64,000 nucleotides of DNA from Prevotella sp. (GCA_017623655.1 JAGAON010000009.1:248001-312000), one strand, 5' to 3'. Shown: positions 34,976 to 43,909, counted from the stretch's first letter. Notes: a model not told the origin generated them from the letters alone. A program made the numbers and translations.

Positions 34976-35926
34976 TTATATATGATATAAAGCCAAGTTT
35001 CTTTGATTGTTTTCGTTGGCACTTATTCCCCTGTATTGGTTGGGGGTGAGTTTTGTATATTTCTTGAATATTAAAGAAAAATTAGAAGGTTCGTTATATC
35101 CTAATTCCAAAGCAATCTCTTTTATAGAAAGATGTGAATAGGTTAAAAGTCTCTTCGCTTCAAAAATACATTTATCTATTATCATGTCGTGAGGATTTTT
35201 GTTACAATGCTCTTTTGTGCTTGCCGCCAATTCTTTGTGTCCGACATGCAGTTCGCGTAAATAATCATCAACACGATGTTTTATATTATAATTATTATCT
35301 ATCATTGCCGTAAATCTAATAAATAGTTTGAATGAGCGGGATGTCATACCTGTATTATCACAGTTATTCGGGGAGTGCTCGTATATTTTGGCCATGATAA
35401 AATACAGCAATGTATATAACTTCAGATTATACATTGCTGATTGTCTGTCGGTATTGCTTTCTGACAGAAGTTCAATAAAATGTTCATTTAAGTATTCACG
35501 GAAGTCTTCTTTTTCTATTTTAATACTATTGAAATTTCTAAATAAGCCATACTTTATGATATTCGCAAAATGAGATTCCATTTTGTCGTAAACGTATGGT
35601 GAGAAAGCTATGCGCACACCCTCTACACCTGTTTCATCCACTATGGAGCATAATTGTCCCGGATGTAGAAAAATCAGAGTTCCCTTTTCTACCCTGATAT
35701 TTTCACCATCTATACAATATATCCCTTCTCCATCAGTGCATAGTGATATGATATAGAAGTTGTTAATATGCGTCTTTTTCAGTTTCGGCAGGAATGTAGT
35801 TCGTATGTTAGAAAAAGTATCGACACAGATAAAATCATGATTATGTACTAATGAGAAACGCCCCAACGAACCGTTTTTATCATTGTTCCGTTGATATACA
35901 AGTTTTTTGTTATAATCGATGTTCAT
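34976..35926 (-). CDS. AraC-family transcriptional regulator
   Basis: A 316-residue regulator. N-terminal cupin-like sensor region ('EGIYCIDGENIRVEKGTLIFLHPGQL') and C-terminal AraC helix-turn-helix pair ('FEAKRLLTYSHLSIKEIALE', 'YNEPSNFSLIFKKYTKLTPN'). It is markedly AT-rich compared with its neighbours, suggesting transfer. It lies between two genes that share a leader sequence, and its promoter diverges from that of the Wzy-like gene, which it may control. Confidence 0.93.
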   Translation of the reverse strand: MNIDYNKKLVYQRNNDKNGSLGRFSLVHNHDFICVDTFSNIRTTFLPKLKKTHINNFYIISLCTDGEGIYCIDGENIRVEKGTLIFLHPGQLCSIVDETGVEGVRIAFSPYVYDKMESHFANIIKYGLFRNFNSIKIEKEDFREYLNEHFIELLSESNTDRQSAMYNLKLYTLLYFIMAKIYEHSPNNCDNTGMTSRSFKLFIRFTAMIDNNYNIKHRVDDYLRELHVGHKELAASTKEHCNKNPHDMIIDKCIFEAKRLLTYSHLSIKEIALELGYNEPSNFSLIFKKYTKLTPNQYRGISANENNQRNLALYHI

Positions 35927-35944
35927 AGTATTATTTTTTTATCG

Positions 35945-35952
35945 CAAAGATA
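35945..35952 (-). promoter_or_regulatory. Promoter -7 element of the AraC gene
   Basis: Minus strand TATCTTTG followed by CGATAA; about 20 nt upstream of the ATG at 35926. The divergent promoter of the Wzy-like gene is about 85 bp away, so a regulator could bind both. Confidence 0.75.
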
Positions 35953-36036
35953 CATAATTAATTATAAAATCCGGTGTTTTTCATATAAAATTTCTCCCAA
36001 TACCAAATTTTATATGAAATAGCATAAAAATTATAA

Positions 36037-36066
36037 TTTGATTGATACTGTTCTTGTATATATTTG
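36037..36066 (+). promoter_or_regulatory. Promoter of the Wzy-like/module region
   Basis: TTTG at 36037-36040, 18 nt spacer, TATATTTG at 36059-36066: both Bacteroidetes elements at near-standard spacing. The leader of about 60 nt matches that of the gene at 33571. Confidence 0.85.
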
Positions 36067-36128
36067 CAAAAGAAACCTAAATCCACAAGGCTGTAAAGAA
36101 ACGCCGGACTAACCATAACCTAACCTTT

Positions 36129-37898
36129 ATGACATCTTCTTCAAAAGAAATACTTGTTTCACATCCCGCTCGATATGTGGCATTTCTGCTGTATATGTCA
36201 TTGTGTGTATTTTCAACTTTGGACACAGGGCTGTTTGTCTATCCATCCTTGTCAAGGTATCTGCTGTTGGAAGCAGGGATATTGATATTGGGACTTGTCT
36301 GCGTGCCGGGTTGCATAATGGCAGGCAAGCGCGTACTTGCCTCTAGATATTCTTTCTTCATACTCGGATGGATAATCTATGTATCACTTCATGCTCTCTT
36401 TACCCATCCTCACGAGATTTACAGGACATTGTATCTTAATGTCACACTGTCTTTACTGTTGGTGTTGGATGCGGGACGAAGAACAGGACTGCTGGCGAGA
36501 AAGAGCATGGAGGACGGGCTGATGCTTGTCGCAGCCATCCACATCGTATTCATGGCGGCGCAGAAGTTGGGAATGGCGGAAAGTGCGAACGTATATTTCC
36601 CCGTTGTCGGCTCAAACGACAACCCTACCGCCACGGCACTATATTTCGTGGGAGTGATGCCAATACTCATTTCGCGGGCAAGGCAATCCGGTTGGCATTA
36701 TACGAACGTGGCGTTTGTGTTCCTTGTCATGGTGGGGATATTGGTTCTCCGTTGCCGCACAGCCTACATCGGACTTTGCATAGAGGCGGCAGTGTATGCC
36801 GTCATGTGCCACAGGGAAACACTGCGTAAGGTTGCCGGCCGTCACCCTCTTGTGATTCTTGTCGCGGCGGCAGTGATAACGGGAGCAGGCTTCAGAATGT
36901 ATAGCATGAAGAAAGACTCCGCCGACGGCCGTCTGCTGATATGGCAACAGTCTGTGGAAATGATAGCTGACAAGCCTTTGGGTTATGGCTATGGCCTGTT
37001 TGAAAAGAACTACAATCTCCACCAAGCGGAATATTTCTCCCGTGGCGATTTTTCCGATACGGAGAGGCGGACGGCGGATTTTGTATATATGCCGTACAAT
37101 GATTATATAGAGCAAGGAGTCGAGGGCGGTGTCGTGGGCATGGCATTCCTTGCGGCGTTCTACTTTTTGTTCATAAGCAAGGCCGTGAGGGAAAGGAGAA
37201 AAATGGAAGCGGCAATCCTCGCGGCGTTCAGTGTAATGTCACTGACAAATTTCGTCTATACCTCCATACAGCCATGGATGCTTGTAATATGTTGTGCCGC
37301 CTTTGCCATGTCAAATGATGGGACGGAGGTTCATCCGCCGCAACGGCGGGATTATGCAGCAAACGTACTTGTTACAGTACTTTTGCTTGTCGCCGCATAC
37401 TTCACGGCCGGCCTTACAATGGCGCAGCTGAAATTAAAAGAACTTGACACCTGCATGGAGAATGGCGCCAATATTCCTGACAGGCAATTTGCCGCAATAG
37501 AAGAACCTGTAGCAACATCTGAGGCATATTGGCGGATTCGCGCAAAGAACAGTATGTCATTATGCCGTCATGGCAACGCATTGACATTTATCCGCAGAGC
37601 CAGACAATACTCGTCATCGCCGGAACTTTTAGGAATGGAGGCCGAATGTCTGCGGCGCAATGAAAACCCGGAGGCCGCCATGCGTCTGATGGACACTCTG
37701 TCCTGTATGTTGCCTCATGTCCTGAGACTGAAACTCATCCTCATGCGGCATAACGCCTCGCAGGGTAAGAAAGAAGATGCACTGCGCTATGCCGGTGACA
37801 TCATTGCCACAGGAGCGAAATATGATACGGAAGAGGCAAGAATGATAATACGAGAGGCGGAAAAATATAAGCGCAACAGAGCCTTAAAGGGTAGATAA
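36129..37898 (+). CDS. O-antigen ligase/polymerase-like membrane protein with C-terminal TPR-like helices
   Basis: A 589-residue membrane protein with about eleven transmembrane segments (to about residue 430) and a soluble helical tail of TPR-like repeats ('YWRIRAKNSMSLCRHGNALT' ... 'LLGMEAECLRRNENPEAAMR'). 'PLGYGYGLFEKNY' followed by 'VYMPYNDYIEQGVEGGVVGM' matches the Wzy_C signature of the O-antigen ligase/PglL superfamily (periplasmic loop with 'HNxxLE'-like residues). It might ligate a glycan to lipid or to protein. It is the first gene of the run leading into the Sel1/effector modules, and a protein-glycosylation role there is only a guess. Confidence 0.82.
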   Translation: MTSSSKEILVSHPARYVAFLLYMSLCVFSTLDTGLFVYPSLSRYLLLEAGILILGLVCVPGCIMAGKRVLASRYSFFILGWIIYVSLHALFTHPHEIYRTLYLNVTLSLLLVLDAGRRTGLLARKSMEDGLMLVAAIHIVFMAAQKLGMAESANVYFPVVGSNDNPTATALYFVGVMPILISRARQSGWHYTNVAFVFLVMVGILVLRCRTAYIGLCIEAAVYAVMCHRETLRKVAGRHPLVILVAAAVITGAGFRMYSMKKDSADGRLLIWQQSVEMIADKPLGYGYGLFEKNYNLHQAEYFSRGDFSDTERRTADFVYMPYNDYIEQGVEGGVVGMAFLAAFYFLFISKAVRERRKMEAAILAAFSVMSLTNFVYTSIQPWMLVICCAAFAMSNDGTEVHPPQRRDYAANVLVTVLLLVAAYFTAGLTMAQLKLKELDTCMENGANIPDRQFAAIEEPVATSEAYWRIRAKNSMSLCRHGNALTFIRRARQYSSSPELLGMEAECLRRNENPEAAMRLMDTLSCMLPHVLRLKLILMRHNASQGKKEDALRYAGDIIATGAKYDTEEARMIIREAEKYKRNRALKGR

Positions 37899-37966
37899 TC
37901 ATTAAATGACAATTTGCGCTTTGATTACTTATATTCATAACTAACTTCAATTTAACTAAAACAATC

Positions 37967-38830
37967 ATGAAAAGAAAATTTCTTTTAAGCATTGCTCTTG
38001 CGTTGATATATTCAACGGCAGGAGCACAGTCACTTCGCAAGCCCGATGTAGAAGAGGAGCTGCTACGGAAGGAGCGTACAAGTATAATGGCTGCGATAAA
38101 GCAAAACGTGATGGAAGAGAGTATGGCCATCAGGCTGACTAATCGTGTGCCTTGGAGCAAGGTCGCCCCACTGACTTTCTTTTTGAGGGACAGGGATATG
38201 CGCAAGTGCTGTTATAACTATATTTACGCCGATTCATTAGTAAAGCGTGTGAGGTGCAAACTCGAGATAGATTCCATATACAGAGACTCTATCAACACTA
38301 TCCTCATTCCGATAAGAGGCAGCAAGGTCTCAGGAGAAAACATCAGCTATGCGCTCTTTTGCCGCAAGTCGCTGAAACTGGACAGTGTGCAATATGACTA
38401 CATAATGGACAAGGCCCTTGACATGGCACGGCGAATATACAAGAACCGTACCCTCAATGTATGGAACGAAGAGATGGACTTGCTGAGGAAGACCCTCTCA
38501 AAAAAGCAACTGGACGCATTTTTCATCAACAAGCACTCCCCCGCAGTGACGATGGAGGCCGACAACGTATGGAAACGGCTGATGGAGGCAGGACTGACGG
38601 AGGGTATAGACAGTGTGAAGGAAATGAACCTCGCTGTGAACTATTATTTTGAGAGACGGAAAATAAAAGACCTTTACCGTTACTACGGAACGTCGCAGAA
38701 GAAATATCTTGCGGAGCTAAGCAGGCAGATGCCCGTGATAGTAAAGATGGTTGACGCCCTTGACAAGAATGCGCGGATTTCAGAAAGCGAGAGGAGGAAC
38801 GGTACGATAGGAAAGGGTTTCGTCTGGTAG
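37967..38830 (+). CDS. Secreted helix-rich protein of the module (copy 1)
   Basis: A 287-residue protein with signal peptide MKRKFLLSIALALIYSTAGA, identical in plan to the paralogue at 43951 (shared 'ISGENISYAL'-type, 'LDMA', 'LNVWNEE', 'KIKDLYRYYGTSQKKY' and a C-terminal 'AIGKEFVW'-like end). It is charged and mostly helical with no recognised domain. It is the first gene of module A, 21 bp before the Sel1 gene. Function unknown; it may be a chaperone, adaptor or secreted partner of the modules. Confidence 0.85.
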   Translation: MKRKFLLSIALALIYSTAGAQSLRKPDVEEELLRKERTSIMAAIKQNVMEESMAIRLTNRVPWSKVAPLTFFLRDRDMRKCCYNYIYADSLVKRVRCKLEIDSIYRDSINTILIPIRGSKVSGENISYALFCRKSLKLDSVQYDYIMDKALDMARRIYKNRTLNVWNEEMDLLRKTLSKKQLDAFFINKHSPAVTMEADNVWKRLMEAGLTEGIDSVKEMNLAVNYYFERRKIKDLYRYYGTSQKKYLAELSRQMPVIVKMVDALDKNARISESERRNGTIGKGFVW

Positions 38831-38851
38831 AATATAAAAAAACAAACAATT

Positions 38852-40288
38852 ATGAAAAGAAACAAAGAAACAATGACATTTGCCATGCGTTTGTTGCTTG
38901 CGGTGGCAACGATGTTTTCCGCGGCGCTGTACGCTCATGCGGACAGTACAGGGCTGACGGAAGAAGTGGAACATGCCGTGCGCGTGCTTAAAGGCATAGA
39001 TACCGACAGGACAAAGGTGTGGGCAGTGGATGCACTTAGAGACGCTGCGGAGAACGACTCTTCAGCGTATGCGATGAATGTTCTCGGACTTGCCTATATG
39101 GCCGGTGCCGGCGTGGAACAGGATTCCACGCTCGCTGTAACGTGGCTGGAAAAGGCCGGACAGTATGGCTTTTGCGATGCCTATTGTAATCTCGGCATGA
39201 TGTACAAGGACGGCAAGGGTGGCGTGAGGCAGAATTTCCGCAAGGCATACGATGCCTTTATGAAGGGAGCAGAGAAAGGTTCTGTAATATGCAAGTACGA
39301 TGCCGGTTTCATGCTATATAAGGGCTTGGGTTGCCGGCAGGACTATGGCAGGGCAATCAGCCTGTTTGAGGACGGTGCGGAGGCTGACTATACTCCCTCG
39401 CTGTATATGCTCGGCCTGTGCTACCGTAACGGTTACGGCGTGGAGCAAGACACGGCGCGCGCGGGTTCTTACCTGAGACGTTCCGCGACCCTCAGTTTCC
39501 GTCCGGCAATGGAAGAACTCCTCCGTCCCAATCCGGAAAACTATCTGCGTGAATATGCCGTGGAAAGTGAAAGCGCCGCACCGGAGAGTATGCCCGATGT
39601 CTCGTCAGAAGTGAACGACATCAGCCTGCTGTGTGGCAAATATAGCGGTTTCCTCGCCATGTATGATTGGAGCGGGCAGTTCCTGCTTGGCGAAAAGCCG
39701 GTCACAATGACCATCAAAGCCGTGAAAGGCGGCGTGGTTTGCGGCACTCTTGTCTTGGCCTCCGACACCGTTCCGTTCAACGCCGTGATGTCGGAGGACG
39801 GCCGTATGAGATTCTCTTCCGGCAGTGTGAGGCTGGCAGAACGCTACACAGTTGGCGGCAAAGTGAACTATCGCATGGACGAGGCCGTTCTTGATGTATG
39901 GAGGGACAGGATAGCCGGCCGCCTGTCCTTATACTCTATGAATCTTAAAGAGCCTGAACGGCCTATGTATATGGAACTGTCACGCTCAATCTTGGACGGC
40001 ACAGAGGGGGATGACGGCGGAATATACACGCATATCACCGCCACGCCCAACCCATTCCGACATGACTTCACCGCAGCCTTTGAGCTGACGGAGCAGAGCG
40101 AGGTGCAGGTACGCATTTTTGATAAGCAGGGAATTATGGTTTACCGCCGGAGCCTCGGCATGATGACAGCGGGAAGCCATACCGTGAATGTCTATCCGGA
40201 CATAAATGACGGGACTTATGTGCTGAACATCAAAGCAGGGAGACATGTATTGCGTACAATTATTGTTAAAAATGGAGGTGCGCAATGA
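38852..40288 (+). CDS. Secreted Sel1-repeat protein with T9SS-type C-terminal tail (module A)
   Basis: A 478-residue paralogue of the proteins at 33571 and 44819. Signal peptide (to about 31), four Sel1 repeats (about 70-230; 'YAMNVLGLAYMAGAGVEQD', 'YMLGLCYRNGYGVEQD'), the conserved 'MYDWSGQFLLGEKPV' region and a C-terminal sorting domain ('ITATPNPFRHDFTAAFEL' ... 'GTYVLNIKAGRHVLRTIIVK'). Its stop overlaps the start of the zinc-ribbon effector by 4 bp (ATGA). Translational coupling suggests the two products act together, possibly with the Sel1 protein as surface carrier. Confidence 0.9.
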   Translation: MKRNKETMTFAMRLLLAVATMFSAALYAHADSTGLTEEVEHAVRVLKGIDTDRTKVWAVDALRDAAENDSSAYAMNVLGLAYMAGAGVEQDSTLAVTWLEKAGQYGFCDAYCNLGMMYKDGKGGVRQNFRKAYDAFMKGAEKGSVICKYDAGFMLYKGLGCRQDYGRAISLFEDGAEADYTPSLYMLGLCYRNGYGVEQDTARAGSYLRRSATLSFRPAMEELLRPNPENYLREYAVESESAAPESMPDVSSEVNDISLLCGKYSGFLAMYDWSGQFLLGEKPVTMTIKAVKGGVVCGTLVLASDTVPFNAVMSEDGRMRFSSGSVRLAERYTVGGKVNYRMDEAVLDVWRDRIAGRLSLYSMNLKEPERPMYMELSRSILDGTEGDDGGIYTHITATPNPFRHDFTAAFELTEQSEVQVRIFDKQGIMVYRRSLGMMTAGSHTVNVYPDINDGTYVLNIKAGRHVLRTIIVKNGGAQ

Positions 40289-41268
40289 GAAAGTTCTTGT
40301 TTTTAGCTTTATTTTTGCTAAATTTGCTTCCGGCGTTTGTTTCTGGTGACGCTTTCTCTCTGTCTGCCCAATCTCTCGCCTACGAGAACGGTTCTTGGCT
40401 TCCGAACATTAACATAGACGGAAAGGAAAAGGAACGTTGTGAGGTCTGCGGTAACTATTATGATGCGAATGACCCCGCCAGCCACGAATGTACCACAAAA
40501 TGTGAGTACTGTTTGGAGGAGGTGCGTTTGGCGGATATTAATACACACATAAGACAGATGCACCCAAATATGCCGAATGATCCAATCAAAACCGTTTGTC
40601 TATTCTGTGGCGCAGAACTCACAGAAGATGAGATTGTAACTCATGATTGCCAAGGACTGATTGTACGACCGGGGCAGAGTGGTGGAACTCCAAACAGTGG
40701 TGGAACTCCAAACAGTGGAGGAACCCCAAGCAGTGGAGGCGATTCACCAGCAGAACCTACTTATCCACCGGAAGACTTGGAAAAAGGAAAAGCGGCTTTC
40801 AATAAAATGGAAAGTGATTTGCAGTCTGGTAATTATCAGACATGGATGGCCACTGTCGAGTCTTCAAACAAATTAAAAGAAACTGAAAAGGTAAGTAATA
40901 CGTTTTTAGGAATATCCACAACGGACTTTATTCTCAATAGTTTTAATGCTATCAAAACTAACCCTATGTATTTTGCCGTTTCACAAAGTTTGGCACATGC
41001 AGGAATTGGGGTAAGTATGGCTCAGACTGCTGTGTTACTAACAGAAAAAGGCGTATCTAATTTAAGCCCAGGAGATATTATGACTATTGCCAGTGGTGCG
41101 TTATGTGGATTCGGAGTTTATGCTGGTTATTTTTATGCGCCAGCAGCGCCAATCCTAAACGGTATAGGCATAACAGTAGGTTTGCTGGCTCCATACTTCT
41201 ACTTGAATGATATGTATATCCCATTAGAAGATGGCTATGTCTTACACTTAAAACGAATACAGGCATGA
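40285..41268 (+). CDS. Candidate polymorphic effector A: zinc-ribbon N-terminus, hydrophobic pore-former-like C-terminus
   Basis: A 327-residue protein. Signal peptide (to about 30), then three CxxC/H-rich clusters (about 51-118: 'CEVCGNYY...SHEC', 'CEYC...H...H', 'CLFCGAEL...THDC'), then a Gly/Ser/Pro linker coded by 18-bp tandem repeats, then an AT-richer C-terminal region (about 156-327). That region has alternating helical and hydrophobic Gly/Ala segments ('MTIASGALCGFGVYAGYFYA', 'LNGIGITVGLLAPYFYLN'). The N-terminal plan matches effector B at 46279, but the C-termini are unrelated. The next gene, a membrane protein, overlaps by 4 bp. A pore-forming toxin is my inference; an unknown surface protein is the alternative. 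Confidence 0.75.
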   Translation: MRKFLFLALFLLNLLPAFVSGDAFSLSAQSLAYENGSWLPNINIDGKEKERCEVCGNYYDANDPASHECTTKCEYCLEEVRLADINTHIRQMHPNMPNDPIKTVCLFCGAELTEDEIVTHDCQGLIVRPGQSGGTPNSGGTPNSGGTPSSGGDSPAEPTYPPEDLEKGKAAFNKMESDLQSGNYQTWMATVESSNKLKETEKVSNTFLGISTTDFILNSFNAIKTNPMYFAVSQSLAHAGIGVSMAQTAVLLTEKGVSNLSPGDIMTIASGALCGFGVYAGYFYAPAAPILNGIGITVGLLAPYFYLNDMYIPLEDGYVLHLKRIQA

Positions 41269-41720
41269 AAAAATATCATATTAACAAAGTAACGCTGGCA
41301 GGTACATACCCTTTTGCTCTTGTTACTTTTTTCATTGTTATAAGTGCTTTAGGATATGTCTATATGCCTTTCCCCTCTTGGAAAATAGCCTTGTATTATG
41401 TTGTGATGGGCGGTGCGGACTTGGTGCTCGTTGGAATAGCGCTACATCTGCCATTCATGGTAATAACGCATGAGGACCGCATATCTATAGTCTATATCTT
41501 CCCGCGCAACCGCAACATACACCTGCCATATTCCGAGATAGACCATATAGACTATCCGGTGATTAAGATGTCAATAGGCAGGCCGTACAAGGCTATAGAC
41601 ATAGTGCTCAAGGATGGAGAGGTCATCATGCTCCACAACGCCTACATCGGCCTCACGAAATCTCTCGATAGGCTGGAAGGCATTGCCAGGCGACAGAAGG
41701 ATGACAGCTTGTGGTTTTGA
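41265..41720 (+). CDS. Small membrane protein, candidate immunity protein for effector A
   Basis: A 151-residue protein with two transmembrane segments ('TYPFALVTFFIVISALGYVY', 'YVVMGGADLVLVGIALHLPF') and a C-terminal PH-like beta domain ('RISIVYIFPRNRNIHLPYSE' ... 'GEVIMLHNAYIG'). It begins inside the effector A stop (ATGA overlap). A clear paralogue is at 48697, preceded by only the last codons of an effector. Membrane immunity proteins opposite pore-forming toxins are known in colicin systems; the same logic here is inference. Confidence 0.8.
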   Translation: MKKYHINKVTLAGTYPFALVTFFIVISALGYVYMPFPSWKIALYYVVMGGADLVLVGIALHLPFMVITHEDRISIVYIFPRNRNIHLPYSEIDHIDYPVIKMSIGRPYKAIDIVLKDGEVIMLHNAYIGLTKSLDRLEGIARRQKDDSLWF

Positions 41721-41746
41721 ATTGTCACAACGATACTATAATTCAC

Positions 41747-41783
41747 CCTCCCGTCAAACTTAGCTATGACGTTTGACGGGAGG
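41747..41783. other. Conserved stem-loop after the immunity-like gene (copy 1)
   Basis: CCTCCCGTCAAAC pairs perfectly with GTTTGACGGGAGG (13 bp, 11-nt loop). It is followed by CATAAAAACTACAATTATGAA, which resembles the initiation region of the genes at 47807 and 49242. Related stem-loops lie at 47743 and 49177. No T-run follows, so it is probably not a simple terminator. Confidence 0.8.
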
Positions 41784-41799
41784 CATAAAAACTACAATT

Positions 41800-41850
41800 A
41801 TGAAAAGAAATGAAAGATGTAAATATCAGCCCCTTACATGGGTGTCATAG
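41800..41850 (+). pseudogene. Truncated start of a lipocalin-like gene
   Basis: After the stem-loop, an ATG with MKRNERCKYQPLTWVS runs to a stop after 16 codons, in the position where paralogous cassettes have a full lipocalin-like gene. The tail of the short frame lies in R4 repeat sequence, so I read it as a lost gene. Confidence 0.4.
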
Positions 41851-41930
41851 GAATACAAATCCTTAGATATAGGGGCAAGCCCCTACCATTTAACGGGACT
41901 TCCAACTATGCCCCTGCAGGGGGCATAATA
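41822..41930. repeat. R4 palindromic repeats
   Basis: Contains GCCCCTTACATGGGTGTC, ATAGGGGCAAGCCCCTA and TGCCCCTGCAGGGGGCATAA, related to the R4 array at 8695-8997. Confidence 0.75.
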
Positions 41931-41977
41931 TTAAAATCACCTAAAAAACACCATAAAAATATATCCACACCTTACTT

Positions 41978-43909
41978 ATGAAAAACAAATTACCCGCAAT
42001 CCTGCTGTTGCTCACATTGGCGGCCGTGGCACATATCCCCGCATCAGCCGCACCGGGTTATAGGGAGAAGTACAGGAATGTCCTGAAACACTATTCCCTG
42101 CAATCATCCGACAGTTTGAAATACAAGGCCGCCTTGTATCTCATAGACAACATGGACGGTCACCGCTCTCCGGAGGGCGTGGCCATGGACAACTATATCC
42201 GGCGCATCCACACTATGCAAAAGGCGAAAGGAATCCGTGAATTACAGGAGGCATGGCATGCTTCATTACGGGAAGGCAGCGTGTGGCTTGCGCCGGACAG
42301 CACCGTTGTCAGTGACACTTTCCTGATTAAAGACATCGACAACGCATTCGTCGCATGGCGGCAGTCGCAATGGAGGGACAGTGTGACGTTCAGCCTGTTC
42401 TGCCGTTATATATTGCCTTATCGCATCAACGAAGAACATTTCGGAAGAAACTGGCGCGAACCTTTGCGACAGCAATACAGTGCGGTTATAGACGGAGTGA
42501 CGGATATAAAGAAGGCGTTTGCCCTTGTACGCGACACCGTATTCAAGGTTATCGCCTTGTCCAACGCCTATTGCGAGTACGACCTCGATCCCTTGACCTG
42601 CAACGCTGTCGGCAGGGCGGAATGCAGCCAGCGCTGCGTGCTGCTGGTGGCGGTATTGCGCGCGCTCGGCATCCCGGCCGTTATAGACGGCACACCGATG
42701 TGGGCAGACTACAGCAACAAGGGACACGCATGGGTGGCAATGGTTATGGCTAACGGCGACACATACACCGTGTTTGAGAAAGACAAGGAGGCGAAACGAC
42801 TTAACCCCGTTGACGCCTCGCAGTTTCTGCCAAGATACACGACATGGGAAAAAGACGGTTTCCCTTATACCGTCAAGACGGAGAAGACTCCGGTGAAGAT
42901 TTACCGTATGTGTTACGACCACTGCAACAAGGTCGGGAAATATGACGCGATGGGGCTCGGCAGCCCGTTCATCATGGATGTGTCGGGGGAATACGGTCTC
43001 ACGACGGATGTCACCATAACGACGGACTGCACGGCGGACATATATCTGTGCGCCTATATGTCAGGAAGAGACTGGATGCCGGTGGCTAAGGCTAAGGCAG
43101 CCGGCGGCAGCGTCACATTCAAAAATGTCGGCAAAGGCTCGGTATGCGTGCCCATAGCCGTCATTGACGGCAAGAAGAAAGTGCTGTCGTGCCCGTTCCT
43201 CGTAGGCAGCAAGGGAGTGGAAAGGCGCTTCACGCCGGTACCGGCAAAGTCAAGAACCATAACTGTTGACCGCAAATACCCACTGTGCTCGTACACCACT
43301 GACACATGGGCGGCCATGAGGGGCGCAGTGTTTGAGGGATCTATGACGGAGGATTTCGCCGTGACCGACACGCTCGCAGTGATAACGGACGTACCGTCTT
43401 ACATGACCACACTCAGCGTCTCCTCTCCTAAACGCTACCGCTTCCTGCGCTATCATGCGCCGCAACTCAACCGCTCGTCACTCGCGGAATTGCAATTCTA
43501 TGCCTCTGACGATGCCGGCGGCACAAGATTGCTTACCGGAACGCCTTTCGCAAAGGGTGTCGATATGCCAAACATCGGTAAAGTCTTTGACGGCAATCCC
43601 GCCACGATATGCAGGGGGATGAACACAGGATATACCATCGGCCTTGACCTCGGCGAAGGCAACGGACAGCGCGTAGCGAAGATAACGTTCAGTCCCTCCA
43701 CCGATCTGAACTTTGTAGAGAAAGGACACCTGTATGAACTGTACTACTTCGACACGGAGTGGAAGATGATAGGCCGGGAATATGCGCGTCAGGACAAACT
43801 CACGTTCAGCAATGTACCGGAAAACGCCATTCTCCTGTTGAAAGACAGAAGCGGCGGTATGGAGGAACGGATATTTGAGTATAAGGACGGAAAACAAGTG
43901 TGGCATTGA
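41978..43909 (+). CDS. Secreted transglutaminase-like protein with C-terminal galactose-binding-like domain
   Basis: A 643-residue protein with signal peptide (to about 26). Transglutaminase-like core with catalytic Cys in 'CSQRCVLLVAVLRALGIPAV' (about 220), His in 'GHAWVAMV' (about 250) and Asp in 'LNPVDAS' (about 278). A carboxypeptidase-regulatory-like beta region follows, then an F5/8-like C-terminus ('NIGKVFDGNPATICRG', 'GLDLGEGNGQRVAKITFSPS'). Such proteins occur in Bacteroidales beside surface-glycan genes; the activity may be peptidase or transamidase. It separates modules A and B and is the only gene there without a paralogue in the window. Confidence 0.88.
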   Translation: MKNKLPAILLLLTLAAVAHIPASAAPGYREKYRNVLKHYSLQSSDSLKYKAALYLIDNMDGHRSPEGVAMDNYIRRIHTMQKAKGIRELQEAWHASLREGSVWLAPDSTVVSDTFLIKDIDNAFVAWRQSQWRDSVTFSLFCRYILPYRINEEHFGRNWREPLRQQYSAVIDGVTDIKKAFALVRDTVFKVIALSNAYCEYDLDPLTCNAVGRAECSQRCVLLVAVLRALGIPAVIDGTPMWADYSNKGHAWVAMVMANGDTYTVFEKDKEAKRLNPVDASQFLPRYTTWEKDGFPYTVKTEKTPVKIYRMCYDHCNKVGKYDAMGLGSPFIMDVSGEYGLTTDVTITTDCTADIYLCAYMSGRDWMPVAKAKAAGGSVTFKNVGKGSVCVPIAVIDGKKKVLSCPFLVGSKGVERRFTPVPAKSRTITVDRKYPLCSYTTDTWAAMRGAVFEGSMTEDFAVTDTLAVITDVPSYMTTLSVSSPKRYRFLRYHAPQLNRSSLAELQFYASDDAGGTRLLTGTPFAKGVDMPNIGKVFDGNPATICRGMNTGYTIGLDLGEGNGQRVAKITFSPSTDLNFVEKGHLYELYYFDTEWKMIGREYARQDKLTFSNVPENAILLLKDRSGGMEERIFEYKDGKQVWH

